Shown here piece after piece: positions 55,670 through 64,000 of a stretch of DNA of 64,000 bases. The DNA lies in assembly GCF_008035925.1 (NCBI RefSeq), contig NZ_CP036264.1, positions 2,662,443 through 2,726,442 of the forward strand, written 5' to 3'. The translations under genes were made by a program, and so were the position numbers. Below the pieces are notes generated by a model. That model was not told the DNA's origin and ran no database searches. It worked only from the letters and a program-made list of their open reading frames with translations. This stretch comes from Stieleria maiorica (GTDB lineage Bacteria; Planctomycetota; Planctomycetia; Pirellulales; Pirellulaceae). The stretch's first letter is position 1, and every line of letters starts with the position of its first letter.

Positions 55670-57256
55670 TCACTGGCCGCCGAAGGACACGCCGCGAATT
55701 CCGTCGCCGTCGGTGTAGTCGGACGGGGCGTCCAATCCACCGGTCAACAACAGCCCTTCGACTTGGGCGTTGGCTTGGGCCAGATTTCCTTCGGCGGCGA
55801 TCAAGCGGATCGCCGACTCGAAAAAGCTACGCCGAACGACCAGGACCTGCAGGAATTCGAGTTCACCGGCGCGATAGGCCTCTTCGCTCAAATCCAGGCT
55901 CTTCTGCGTCTGCGGGATGATCTCCTGTTCGTATTTTGTGACCGCTGCCAAGGCGGAATCGAAGGCCTGGGCGGTGCGTGCCAGTCGCGACTTGATGGAT
56001 TGCTCGATCCGTTTGACGTCTTCCAGGGCGCGGGTGTATTCCGCGTAGGCGGCCGAGATGTTGCCGGAGTTTTGGTTCCACACGGGGATCGGCGCGGAGA
56101 ATTCCAGATTGATCATTCCCGAGTCGGTCGCGTTGTCGTAACCGGCGCCGAATTGTCCGGTCAGGTTGGGGACCATCTGGACGCGTTGCCGTTTCAGCAA
56201 GGCGTACTTCTCACAAACCAACGCGTTGGCCGCCGACAACTCCGGACTTTCGGAAAGGATCTGGTCGTAGGCGGCCTGCCAATCGCGCGGGGTTTTCTCG
56301 GTCGCCGGCCCGTCGACCAGTCGCGCCGGCGCGGCTTCGGGCAACCCGGCGACGGCGGCCAAATCTTGCCACGCCCCTCGGTACTCGACTTCTGCTTGTT
56401 CGGCCGCCAGCATGATTTCGCTGAGCAGTGTTTGGGCCTGCAAGACCTCGATCAAGTTGCCTTCTTCGGCCTGCTGACGCTCCATCGCAACTTGAACCCC
56501 GCGTCGGGCGACGGTTTCGAAATTGCGTGTCGCGTCGGCGCGTCGCTGCGCCGCGACGGCTTCATAAAACCGGACGCGCACATCGGTCAGAACACGGTAG
56601 CGTTGAGTCTGCATTTCCCAACGCTGGGCCGACATCGTGTGTCCCAGCACTTCACGATTGAGTTCCAACTTGTTGCCACGAACAAACTCCTGTTCCAGGA
56701 ACACACCGTGTTGGTCGGTGTTTTCATCGGCGAGTTGCTGGCCGAAATATCCCAGCGTCGGGTTGGGCCGGGTGCCGACTTGATTGCGCAGCCCCGCGGC
56801 TTTGGTGGCTGTCGCGCCGGCTGCGACAATGGCGGGGTTGTTGGTGAGGGCGAGTTGCTCGAGCTGGTCCAGGGTGTAGACGTTTTCCGCGCTGGCTTGC
56901 GACACATCCGCCGCGACGAGATCGCTGAATGATTCTAGCCGCGCCTCGACCGTGTTCATCTCGACCGGCTGCAACGCGATTCGCTCCAGATGGTCCGCGA
57001 AACTCGAAGAGGATTGTTGCCCCTCATCCGCGTACGCAACGGTGTTGACGCGATCGAGTGACCCAACTGATGTCTTGGCTGCCTTTTGGCGGTGCACCGC
57101 CGGTCGCACCGTCAACGGTGTCTTCGTCGGTGCAGTGGTCTGGCCCGGCAACTCGGGCGTGACCCTGCGCTGGTCAACCTGTGCGCACCCGACAACGGAT
57201 AACAAGCAGCAAGCCGACAATGACATTTTGAATTGTCTGATGGCATCCGTGCACAC
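55670..57256 (-). CDS. TolC-family outer-membrane efflux lipoprotein
   Basis: 528 residues from GTG 57256, which has GGAGGGAG 9 nt upstream; ATG 57226 is an alternative. Leader with lipobox LLSVVGCAQ. Two OEP repeats of long helices with the conserved YTLDQLEQLALTNNPAIVAAGATATKAAG, NPTLGYFGQQL and KRQRVQMVPNLTGQFGAGYDN strands. It resembles the CzcC or CusC type. No RND or membrane-fusion gene is adjacent, so its pump partners are elsewhere. Confidence 0.85.
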   Translation of the reverse strand: MCTDAIRQFKMSLSACCLLSVVGCAQVDQRRVTPELPGQTTAPTKTPLTVRPAVHRQKAAKTSVGSLDRVNTVAYADEGQQSSSSFADHLERIALQPVEMNTVEARLESFSDLVAADVSQASAENVYTLDQLEQLALTNNPAIVAAGATATKAAGLRNQVGTRPNPTLGYFGQQLADENTDQHGVFLEQEFVRGNKLELNREVLGHTMSAQRWEMQTQRYRVLTDVRVRFYEAVAAQRRADATRNFETVARRGVQVAMERQQAEEGNLIEVLQAQTLLSEIMLAAEQAEVEYRGAWQDLAAVAGLPEAAPARLVDGPATEKTPRDWQAAYDQILSESPELSAANALVCEKYALLKRQRVQMVPNLTGQFGAGYDNATDSGMINLEFSAPIPVWNQNSGNISAAYAEYTRALEDVKRIEQSIKSRLARTAQAFDSALAAVTKYEQEIIPQTQKSLDLSEEAYRAGELEFLQVLVVRRSFFESAIRLIAAEGNLAQANAQVEGLLLTGGLDAPSDYTDGDGIRGVSFGGQ

Positions 57257-57561
57257 CGATAGACTCCCTCCACGAGAAATGATCTCACCGGCATCCTTGC
57301 CGATCTGATCCGAGGTACATCCGCAGCGGATGGACGACAAATGTAGTATCGGAACGATTGACATGATGTTGCCTCTGGTAGCAAACCTGAGTCGTCAAAT
57401 CGCCAGTGCACCGGACCAAAAACCACTGCAACCGGTATGGTTTAACACCGTGGTGCTCTCGGCCAGGGGGGCGGACCGCTTGCCCACGCGACTGGTCGCC
57501 TGGGCCGCTTGTGATAGACTTATCCGGGCTGACTGCACGGGTCCTGGGAGTGATGCGATCG

Positions 57562-58293
57562 ATGGACAGGTTTCTCTTGCTGCAAATCCGCAACGCCGAC
57601 GATCCGATGCGCACGCAGGAGATCGAGTGTTTTGCCAGGGCGTTGCAATGTGATCCGTCACAGATCGCTGTCCACGACTTGTTGGCCGGTCCGCCGACCG
57701 TCGCTCAGCTGGATGCCGTCGATGTGGTCCTGCTAGGCGGAAGCGGAGACTACTCGGTCGCCGCAGGCGGCGAATGGCTGCCACCGGCGCTGGCGGCGAT
57801 GTGGGAGTTGTATGAATTGGCCAAACCGACGTTTGCCTCCTGCTGGGGATTCCAAGCGATGGCCAAGGCACTCGGCGGCGAAGTGGTGACCGATGCGTCC
57901 CATGCGGAATTGGGATCCATCGAAGTCCGGCTGACCCAGGCAGGACGTGAGGATCCGCTGTTCGGGCCGCTGTTTGGGCCGCTCGGCAATCGGTTCCTCG
58001 CTCCAATGGGACACCAGGACTGCGTCGTGACCTTGCCCCCGCAAGCGATCTTGCTGGCATCGAGCGAAAAGGTGCAAAACCAAGCATTCCGCGTCAAGGA
58101 TCGGCCGATCTATGGGACCCAATTCCATCCCGAGCTGGACCGCCATGCGTTTATCCAGCGGGTGCATGCGTATCCCCAATACGTCGAATCCATCACCGGT
58201 GACCCGCTGGACGTGTTCGAGGCGAAAGTGCAAGACACACCGGCGACCGACCAATTGCTCCGCCGCTTCATGCAGTTGTTGCGCCACGCGTAG
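57562..58293 (+). CDS. Class I glutamine amidotransferase
   Basis: 243 residues from ATG 57562 (GGAG 11 nt upstream; ATG 57553 possible). VVLLGGSGDYS, nucleophile Cys in FASCWGFQAMAKALGG, and His-x-Glu in GTQFHPELD form the GATase triad. Stand-alone form similar to GuaA-domain-like proteins (YfeJ type). It may hydrolyse gamma-glutamyl compounds. Confidence 0.9.
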   Translation: MDRFLLLQIRNADDPMRTQEIECFARALQCDPSQIAVHDLLAGPPTVAQLDAVDVVLLGGSGDYSVAAGGEWLPPALAAMWELYELAKPTFASCWGFQAMAKALGGEVVTDASHAELGSIEVRLTQAGREDPLFGPLFGPLGNRFLAPMGHQDCVVTLPPQAILLASSEKVQNQAFRVKDRPIYGTQFHPELDRHAFIQRVHAYPQYVESITGDPLDVFEAKVQDTPATDQLLRRFMQLLRHA

Positions 58294-58564
58294 GGCATGC
58301 CGCTGCTCGCTACGCGCACTCCATCATTCTGCCCCGAATCATTCTGCCATCCCTTCCATCAATCCACCTCGTGCCATTGGGCGGAGGCTGATTTGGGGTA
58401 GGAAGATTGGCTCCTCCGAAACTGATCTGCGAATCATCATTTTCTTACCTCCGAAATCTTCTTACCTCCTCTCCGCGACGGCGAAACGAAAGGCGACACG
58501 TGCGTCAATCCCGCTGATGTCCGTCGTGCTTTTATACCTCGCTGACCTTCACGCACTGCGTGAT
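58294..58564. other. Intergenic with short repeat
   Basis: No gene. Contains cattctgccccgaatcattctgcc (about 58322-58346), the complement of the agaatgatnnggggcagaatgat word seen at 50170-50200 and in the 107-bp repeats. Confidence 0.5.
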
Positions 58565-61500
58565 CTACCGGCCGCGATGGCAGCTGCAGCCGACCGCTTC
58601 GGATGCGGTCGCCAACACACCCGCACCGGCGTTGTTCTCCCAAAAGAACTCTCCACGTGGCGCATTGTCACCGATACGGTTCATTCGATCGGCTTCGAAC
58701 AGGTGGCCGTTGGCCATCACAAATTGGATTTTCTCCGAATCACGAATCTGTTTGATCGGATCGGCGCCGCGACGGATCACGATCAGATCGGCCAGCTTGC
58801 CCACTTCGATTGATCCCAAGTCATCGTCCAGCCCCAGGTACTTAGCACCGTTGAGCGTGCCACAGGTCAGCGCCTGCATCGGCGTCATGCCTCCCTGGAC
58901 GAAACTCCACATCTCCCAGTGCGTGCACAGCCCCGGCAATTGACCATGGCCGCCGGCTTGCACCAGTCCGCCTTGTTCGACGACCTGCCGGGCAATCTCG
59001 GCGACCTTGATGTGGTTGTAATCTTCCAGCGGCGCTTTTTCACGGCGTCGTGCGCGTGGATTCAAGACATGTGGCGGAATGAAGGTCTTAAGCCGCGTGT
59101 GCAACCACAGATCATCGATCGCATACCAATAACGTTCACCCGACAGGCCCCCGTAGGCGACATTCAAGGTCGGCGTGTATCCGACTCCGGTGCCACGCCA
59201 CAGGTCCATGACGTCGTCGTAGGCCGTTTGCACCGGCAAGGTGTGTTCGATCCCGGTGTGCCCGTCGACGATCATGGTCATGTTGTGCATGAACGTCGAA
59301 CCGCCTTCGGGGACAACCAACATGTCCAGCTTCCGCGCCGCCGCGAGCACCTGCTGTCGTTGATCGCGTCGCGGCTGGTTGTAGCTTTTGACGCTGAACG
59401 CCCCGACCGCTTTCATGCGTTTGAGATGGAACTCCGCGTCGGCCAACGATTCGATTTCGGCTTTGTAGGACCCCGTGGCACCATAGAGGATTTTGCCGGT
59501 CGAAAAGGTCCGCGGGCCGACGATCACACCCGCCTTGGTCATCTCGCTGGCCGCGAAAATGCTGTGCGTGTCGTTGCTGGGGTCGTGGATCGTGGTGACG
59601 CCGAACGCCAGCCGGGCGTAGTCGATCCAGTTCTGTTGCGGCGTAATCCCTCTGGTCGCTTGGGCTCCGTGGGCATGCGTGTCGATCAACCCGGGCAGCA
59701 CCACTTGTCCATTCAGATTGGTCTTGATCGCGTCATCAGGGATTTCAACTTCGTCTCGCGGGCCGACGGCGACGATCCGATTCCCCCGGACCACGACGAC
59801 TCCATTTTCGATCACTCCGGCTTTGCCCATCGTGACGATCCGCCCGCCGACCAGCGCACGCGTTTCGCCGGGTTGGTCGTGTGGATGTTTGAAGCCGATG
59901 CTGATGGAATTAATCGCGGCGGAGGCTTCATTGGTGTCCGCGTCCGATTCCTCCTTGCTTCCGGCGATCTTGTCCATGGCGTCCGAAACATCGCACGTGG
60001 AAAGCTCCGCGCCGAGCGACCAATGCAACGCGGATCCGTCACCGGAAAAATGCACAAAATCGCCGGCTTCTTCACTGACCTTGGCGATCGGCAATCCTTT
60101 CCCGCCAGGGCCGACCTTGATCGCCGAGGGGGCGTGAACAAAGGGAGTCACATAGACATGGAACCGTTCGATCAATGCCAACGACTTTCCGTCGGGCGAG
60201 ACTTGCATTTCGGTCGCCCAGTCGCTGGTGTAGTGATCACGCGCGTTCAGGCCGGCCAGGTCGACCGAAAACAACGTGACGTTGTCCGATTCCTTGCCGC
60301 CACCACGCCGCGTCAAAAAGACTCGGTCGCCCGATGCGGCAAACTGCGGATCGCTGCCCGATTCGGTGATCCGTTCGGCGACGCCGTCACGCCAACCGAT
60401 TCGGTAAACGCCTTGTTCACGCGACCATAGCGGCGACCGCAAATGCCCACCGCCGCCACGTTCATAAACGATTTGCTTTCCGTCGGGCGAAAACGTCGGG
60501 TTCGTGTAGTGGCCGGGGGTGTCGGTCACGATCCAGTTTTCGTTGGCACTCGGATCGGTCGACGCGATTCGGATCGTCCCCAGCTCGCGATCATTCCAAG
60601 TGGTGTAAACGATGTAGTGCCCGTCGCGAGAAAACTGCGGACAAAACTCAAAGTGATGCGTTTGACTGGTCAAACGAATCGGTTTGCCATCGGGCAGTGA
60701 CTTGAGGTAGATGTATCCGAGTGCTTGATATGCCACCCGATCGCCGGTCGGTGAAACACAGACGTCGCGCAGCATCTTGACGTCGAATTCGTCTTGACCA
60801 ACGGGGATCTTGTGACGGACCGCAGGCTTGACGGTACGCGTGTCGCGGATTCGAAACGGGATGGTCTCCGCATCGCCGCTCTCCAGGTCGATTCGGCGGA
60901 TTTTCCCTTTCGCCCAAATCACGATCGATCGGCCATCAGGCGTGAAATCGAACGCACTGTAAACGCCGTGGATCGCCCACGCTTCTTGCATGTCGCGCTC
61001 CAAGTCGTCATAGACCAATCGAATCTCGCCCGATTGAAGGTCGAACAAGTGCAGTCCGGTCTTGACGCCGACGCGGCGGACAAAGGCCAACGTTTTTCCA
61101 TCCGGAGACGGCGTCGGTCGACAGGCTCCGCCGGGACCGCGGATCAGCGTCTCGGTCTCGCCTTCGACCAGATCCAATCGCTTGATCGCGTAAATGCCTT
61201 GGTGTGAATTCTTGTCGTATTCGAAGGTGTCGCCCGGTGTCACGTCTTGGCTGTAATACAAGTAACGTCCGTCCGGCGAGAAAACCTGTTCGTTGACATC
61301 TTTCTGGTCATTGGGCCGCTCGGTCAATTGCACGCCGGCGGTCGCCCCGGCGGCCATCGCATCGCGGTGGAACATCCAAAACTCACCGGCACCGAGCGAA
61401 CGTCGACTGGTGAAGTGTTTCCGCCCGACCAGGTACTGGCCGTCGGGTGACCAGACGGGGTTGCAGATCAAGCGGTACGTTTCGCTGGTCACCTGAGTCG

Positions 61501-61921
61501 GTGAGGACCCGTCGGCGTTGATGATCCAAAGGTTGTCGCCGGCTTTCTTGTTCTTGCCGGTTCGGTCGCTGGTCATCGCGATCTGGCCGCCATCGGGGCT
61601 GAAACGCGGCTGCATTTCCCAGGCGACCGTGCCGGTTAGGTTTTTGGGGTATTGCTTTCCCGTCGCCTCGGTGCCGTCGGCGCCGGTGATCGGCATCAGA
61701 TACAGGTCCCCGAGCAGATCAAACACGATCTGGCTGCCGTCGGGGCTGACATCCAAATTCATCCACGTGCCGGTGTCGGTGTCGATCTTCTGTTGCCGGT
61801 TCGGCGCAGGGTAATTCTCGACATCCCAATCGGCCGGCGAGTTGGGTTCGTCGGCGATGGCACAGGTTGTCGCGATGAAGGCGAAGAACGTAAACAGTAG
61901 GGTCTTGTAGCGCGAAGCCAT
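58565..61921 (-). CDS. Exported TolB-like propeller plus amidohydrolase
   Basis: 1,118 residues from ATG 61921 with signal peptide MASRYKTLLFTFFAFIATTCAIA. Residues about 40-700 hold WD40/TolB-like repeats with SPDG motifs (VSPDGSQIVFDL, FSPDGKQIVYER, VSPDGKSLALIE). The C-terminal 400 residues are an amidohydrolase: metal His in LPGLIDTHAHG, further conserved HDPSND, VSGHTGIEHT-like and QAGGHGQLPG, then YLGLDDDLGSIEVGKLADLIVI. A periplasmic hydrolase, probably of a peptide or amide. The frame upstream of 61921 covers the repeat and is not coding. Confidence 0.9.
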   Translation of the reverse strand: MASRYKTLLFTFFAFIATTCAIADEPNSPADWDVENYPAPNRQQKIDTDTGTWMNLDVSPDGSQIVFDLLGDLYLMPITGADGTEATGKQYPKNLTGTVAWEMQPRFSPDGGQIAMTSDRTGKNKKAGDNLWIINADGSSPTQVTSETYRLICNPVWSPDGQYLVGRKHFTSRRSLGAGEFWMFHRDAMAAGATAGVQLTERPNDQKDVNEQVFSPDGRYLYYSQDVTPGDTFEYDKNSHQGIYAIKRLDLVEGETETLIRGPGGACRPTPSPDGKTLAFVRRVGVKTGLHLFDLQSGEIRLVYDDLERDMQEAWAIHGVYSAFDFTPDGRSIVIWAKGKIRRIDLESGDAETIPFRIRDTRTVKPAVRHKIPVGQDEFDVKMLRDVCVSPTGDRVAYQALGYIYLKSLPDGKPIRLTSQTHHFEFCPQFSRDGHYIVYTTWNDRELGTIRIASTDPSANENWIVTDTPGHYTNPTFSPDGKQIVYERGGGGHLRSPLWSREQGVYRIGWRDGVAERITESGSDPQFAASGDRVFLTRRGGGKESDNVTLFSVDLAGLNARDHYTSDWATEMQVSPDGKSLALIERFHVYVTPFVHAPSAIKVGPGGKGLPIAKVSEEAGDFVHFSGDGSALHWSLGAELSTCDVSDAMDKIAGSKEESDADTNEASAAINSISIGFKHPHDQPGETRALVGGRIVTMGKAGVIENGVVVVRGNRIVAVGPRDEVEIPDDAIKTNLNGQVVLPGLIDTHAHGAQATRGITPQQNWIDYARLAFGVTTIHDPSNDTHSIFAASEMTKAGVIVGPRTFSTGKILYGATGSYKAEIESLADAEFHLKRMKAVGAFSVKSYNQPRRDQRQQVLAAARKLDMLVVPEGGSTFMHNMTMIVDGHTGIEHTLPVQTAYDDVMDLWRGTGVGYTPTLNVAYGGLSGERYWYAIDDLWLHTRLKTFIPPHVLNPRARRREKAPLEDYNHIKVAEIARQVVEQGGLVQAGGHGQLPGLCTHWEMWSFVQGGMTPMQALTCGTLNGAKYLGLDDDLGSIEVGKLADLIVIRRGADPIKQIRDSEKIQFVMANGHLFEADRMNRIGDNAPRGEFFWENNAGAGVLATASEAVGCSCHRGR

Positions 61922-61994
61922 GGCGAAGCGGGGATTCAATGATCGATGGTGGAGTGAACAAAGAGTGATTGACGCAGTCCGGTACCGGACCTGA

Positions 61995-62123
61995 TGGGCA
62001 CGGGCATTACTTAAAAGGGATGCAGCAACCGCTGGTGTCCAGGCTTTAGCCGCCCACTGTCGCTGCGAAGCAGCGACCGGGAATCGCCTAAAGGCTAGCC
62101 ACCAACGCTTATGCCCGTGCCAT
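61995..62123. repeat. Dispersed REP-like repeat, copy 3, largest
   Basis: Outer pair tgggcacgggcat (61995-62007) / atgcccgtgcca (62111-62122), inner caggctttagccgcc and cctaaaggctagccacc. Lies between the two convergent-side ends of the amidohydrolase and sulfatase genes. Confidence 0.8.
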
Positions 62124-62148
62124 TGGTACCTGCCTCCTTTCCGCGGCA

Positions 62149-63675
62149 CTAGGGTGTCCGCGGTGCCGGCAGATGCGGAACGAACTTTGCGTCGGTGCGG
62201 TGCAGCTCCTCGATCGCTTTTTCCCGCAGGGAGATCAGCAACGTTCGGTGCTCCGGCAGCAACGCGAGGTTGTTCAGTTCTTCCGGGTCCGCGTGCAGAT
62301 CGTAGACCTCTTCCATCTCGCCTGCGACCATTGTGCGGATGTACTTGTATCGGCCGTCGCGCAGCAGCACGTACCAGGGGATGCCGCCGACTTCATACAT
62401 TCCGGTTTCATCCGGCATTTGATCGGTGTCAGATCCGTATCGGCGTCCCGTGTGGGTCATCAGCATCGGTTGAATCCAGTCGTCGGTTTCTGGATCGGCC
62501 AACAGCCGACTGATGTCACGCCCGTCGGTCCGCCAGGGCAGGTCAACGTTCGCGGCTTTGCAAAAGTGACGGACGAGGTCGGGGGCGTTGATCGGGTGCG
62601 AGCAAACCTTTCCGGCGGGGATCTTTCCGGCGTGGGAAATGATCATGGGCGAAGCGATCGCGGCGTCGTAGGGCGCGACTTTGTTGTTCATGCCATGTTG
62701 CCCGAGTGCGAAACCTTGATCGGCGGCATAGACGATCAGCGTGTTTTCCAATTGACCGGTTTCACGCAGGGTTTGAATCAAACGACCGACGCCTTCGTCG
62801 ATCGCCATTTCGCATTCGTTGTATTGCTGGACCCAATCGTCGTATCCCTGCCCGGCGGTGTTGGTGTTGAAGTTGCTTTTCGCAACTTTTTTGCTGCGGC
62901 GATACGGTTTGCCGTCGGGACCTTCTTGCCATGCGTTCAGATTGGCCAGGTAGGCAGGCTTGTTGGGCCAGGGGCCGAAGATATCCTCGGGAACGGGAGC
63001 AGTGTTGCCGGCCAGTTTTCCTTCGTGTCGGTCGGCGGGCGTGGTCGGTCCGTGGATGGCTCCGTAGCACAACCACAAATACCAGGGCTTGGTTTCGTCG
63101 CGGTTCTGGCCCTTGATGTAGTCGATCGCCCAGTTGGTGTAATTGTCCGTCGAGTACCCGTCGACTTTACGATCGACTCCGTTGAAGGTCATGATTTGAT
63201 CGTAGAAGTAGTTGCCGGCGTTTTCCGGGTGCCCGGGACGATTCCACACGATCTGGTGGTCCCAGTCTCGACCGTTGCCGGTGTCGATGCCCGTGTGCCA
63301 CTTGCCGATCTGAGCGGTGTGGTAGCCACTGTTGCGAAGTTCGGCGGGCCAGAAACGACATTGTTGTGGATCGTAGACGCTGGCAGGGTACTGGCCCTCC
63401 ATCCGCATCGTTTGGATGCCGTGTTGCAGACGGCCTGTCAGGAAGCTGGCGCGGGAGGGCATGCACCAGGCGCCGAAATAGGTGCGTTCGAATCGGATGC
63501 CCTGTCTGGCCAACGCGTCGATGTTGGGCGTGTGCACCCATTCGGGCGATTCGGGGTAACACGACAGCGTTTTGTAGTTCTGGTCGTCGGAGAAAATGAA
63601 CAGGATGTTCGGCCGATCCTCGGCAGCGACGCTGGACGCGAGGAGTAAGACGAGCCAGAGAGCGTGTTTGTTCAT
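62149..63675 (-). CDS. Secreted sulfatase (type I)
   Basis: 508 residues from ATG 63675. Signal peptide to about residue 18. Metal block ILFIFSDDQNYKTLSCY, formylglycine motif Cys71-Met-Pro-Ser-Arg75 (GAWCMPSRASFLTGR), then GKWHTGID, YAADQGFALGQHGMNN and YDLHADPEELNNLA. Complete. Likely a carbohydrate sulfatase; substrate class not assignable. Confidence 0.95.
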   Translation of the reverse strand: MNKHALWLVLLLASSVAAEDRPNILFIFSDDQNYKTLSCYPESPEWVHTPNIDALARQGIRFERTYFGAWCMPSRASFLTGRLQHGIQTMRMEGQYPASVYDPQQCRFWPAELRNSGYHTAQIGKWHTGIDTGNGRDWDHQIVWNRPGHPENAGNYFYDQIMTFNGVDRKVDGYSTDNYTNWAIDYIKGQNRDETKPWYLWLCYGAIHGPTTPADRHEGKLAGNTAPVPEDIFGPWPNKPAYLANLNAWQEGPDGKPYRRSKKVAKSNFNTNTAGQGYDDWVQQYNECEMAIDEGVGRLIQTLRETGQLENTLIVYAADQGFALGQHGMNNKVAPYDAAIASPMIISHAGKIPAGKVCSHPINAPDLVRHFCKAANVDLPWRTDGRDISRLLADPETDDWIQPMLMTHTGRRYGSDTDQMPDETGMYEVGGIPWYVLLRDGRYKYIRTMVAGEMEEVYDLHADPEELNNLALLPEHRTLLISLREKAIEELHRTDAKFVPHLPAPRTP

Positions 63676-63896
63676 CGGTTGATCGTCACTCGGCTGTTTC
63701 CAACCGAGTCAGGTAACGGGGTGCGGCGGTCACGGCCGATTCGGTGAGCCCTCATTGAAGACGTTCCCCACGCGGACCGGAGATGCGACATTCTAGTCGG
63801 TTTCGGAAGCGAAAAGCGATTCGATGACCGCCACGCGGTCGATCGCTGGCAGGTTAAGATGGTAGCCACCGGAACATTCATCACCGAGGATCTTTC

Positions 63897-64000
63897 ATGC
63901 TACGATTTCGATTTGCAGCGATTTGCTTCGCAGCGGCGACGATTTGTCCGCACTCCACTGCTACGGCGGCCGATCGCGCCCCGTCAGAGCAGCCTCCGAA
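63897..64000 (+). CDS. Start of an exported protein (runs off right edge)
   Basis: ATG 63897 with GAGGA 6 nt upstream. The first 34 codons encode a signal peptide (FRFAAICFAAATICPHSTATAA) and a Pro/Ser-rich start of the mature chain. Divergent from the sulfatase. Identity cannot be told. Confidence 0.7.
   Translation, partial: MLRFRFAAICFAAATICPHSTATAADRAPSEQPP

Noticed and set aside
58919-60430. Long open frame antisense to the amidohydrolase
   Set aside because: It is the complement of a gene with clear signal peptide and motifs; the antisense product is Arg/Gly/Asp/Val-rich and matches nothing.
61922-62149. 76-residue N-terminal extension of the amidohydrolase
   Set aside because: It is encoded by the REP-like repeat, and a signal peptide starts at 61921.
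62173-63648. 491-codon open frame antisense to the sulfatase
   Set aside because: High-GC codon bias of the real gene produces stop-free antisense frames; no start signal or domain.

Overview
The window comes from a planctomycete, most likely a Pirellula/Rhodopirellula-type member of the Pirellulaceae. The evidence is a paired DUF1592-type cytochrome protein and DUF1552 protein, two secreted sulfatases, a PEP-CTERM protein, a DUF1580 gene, a DUF6528-like protein, moderately high GC, and several dispersed palindromic repeats. This is inferred from gene content; no rRNA or other phylogenetic marker is present.

Region A (1-7.3 kb) is the most interesting part. It is a compact plus-strand cluster encoding a bacterial ubiquitin-like conjugation system: a Ycf46-like AAA+ ATPase (cut by the left edge), a helical protein, two small proteins, a 73-residue beta-grasp ubiquitin-like protein (Ubl), an E2-like protein fused to a cysteine-rich RING-like C-terminus, a JAMM/JAB isopeptidase and a ThiF/E1 activating enzyme. 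From the Ubl to the E1 the genes overlap. Small genes follow: a protein with a DNA-associated C-terminal motif, a membrane peptide, a lipoprotein and a small HTH-like protein.

Region B (7.2-24 kb) is a mobile or accessory region. It begins with a DUF262/HEPN defence-type pair whose DUF262 gene is beheaded by an IS66 element. That IS66 element has a Tn5-like IS4-family element inserted in its tnpC, with a perfect 10-bp target duplication. Then come hypothetical island genes, a 1,023-residue primase-helicase with an adjacent repeat-rich possible origin, a DUF1580 gene, a 3' fragment of tRNA-Pro (an attachment-site scar), and an internally deleted tyrosine integrase.

Region C (24-30 kb) holds a secreted Gly/Ala-rich protein, a 513-residue protein that looks like a widespread uncharacterised mobile family, an IS3-family element with an A8 frameshift site, and hypothetical genes.

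Region D (30-44 kb) is mostly ordinary planctomycete chromosome: a DUF6528-like protein, a sulfatase, a PEP-CTERM protein, a tiny DUF2256 gene, a second IS4-family element with a 9-bp target duplication, a CIA30 plus esterase fusion, the DUF1592/DUF1552 pair, and an endonuclease/exonuclease/phosphatase plus SMP-30 fusion. A sulfatase relic at 44.1-44.5 kb is interrupted by a 132-bp MITE.

Region E (44.8-64 kb) carries a K+ channel with RCK domains, a CPBP protease, an OmpA-like protein, a cupin, a sialidase-like protein, a MocR regulator with a well-defined candidate operator shared with a DJ-1/PfpI-GNAT divergent pair, a 107-bp tandem repeat, a TolC-family protein, a class I glutamine amidotransferase, a TolB-like/amidohydrolase protein, a second sulfatase, and the start of an exported protein at the right edge.
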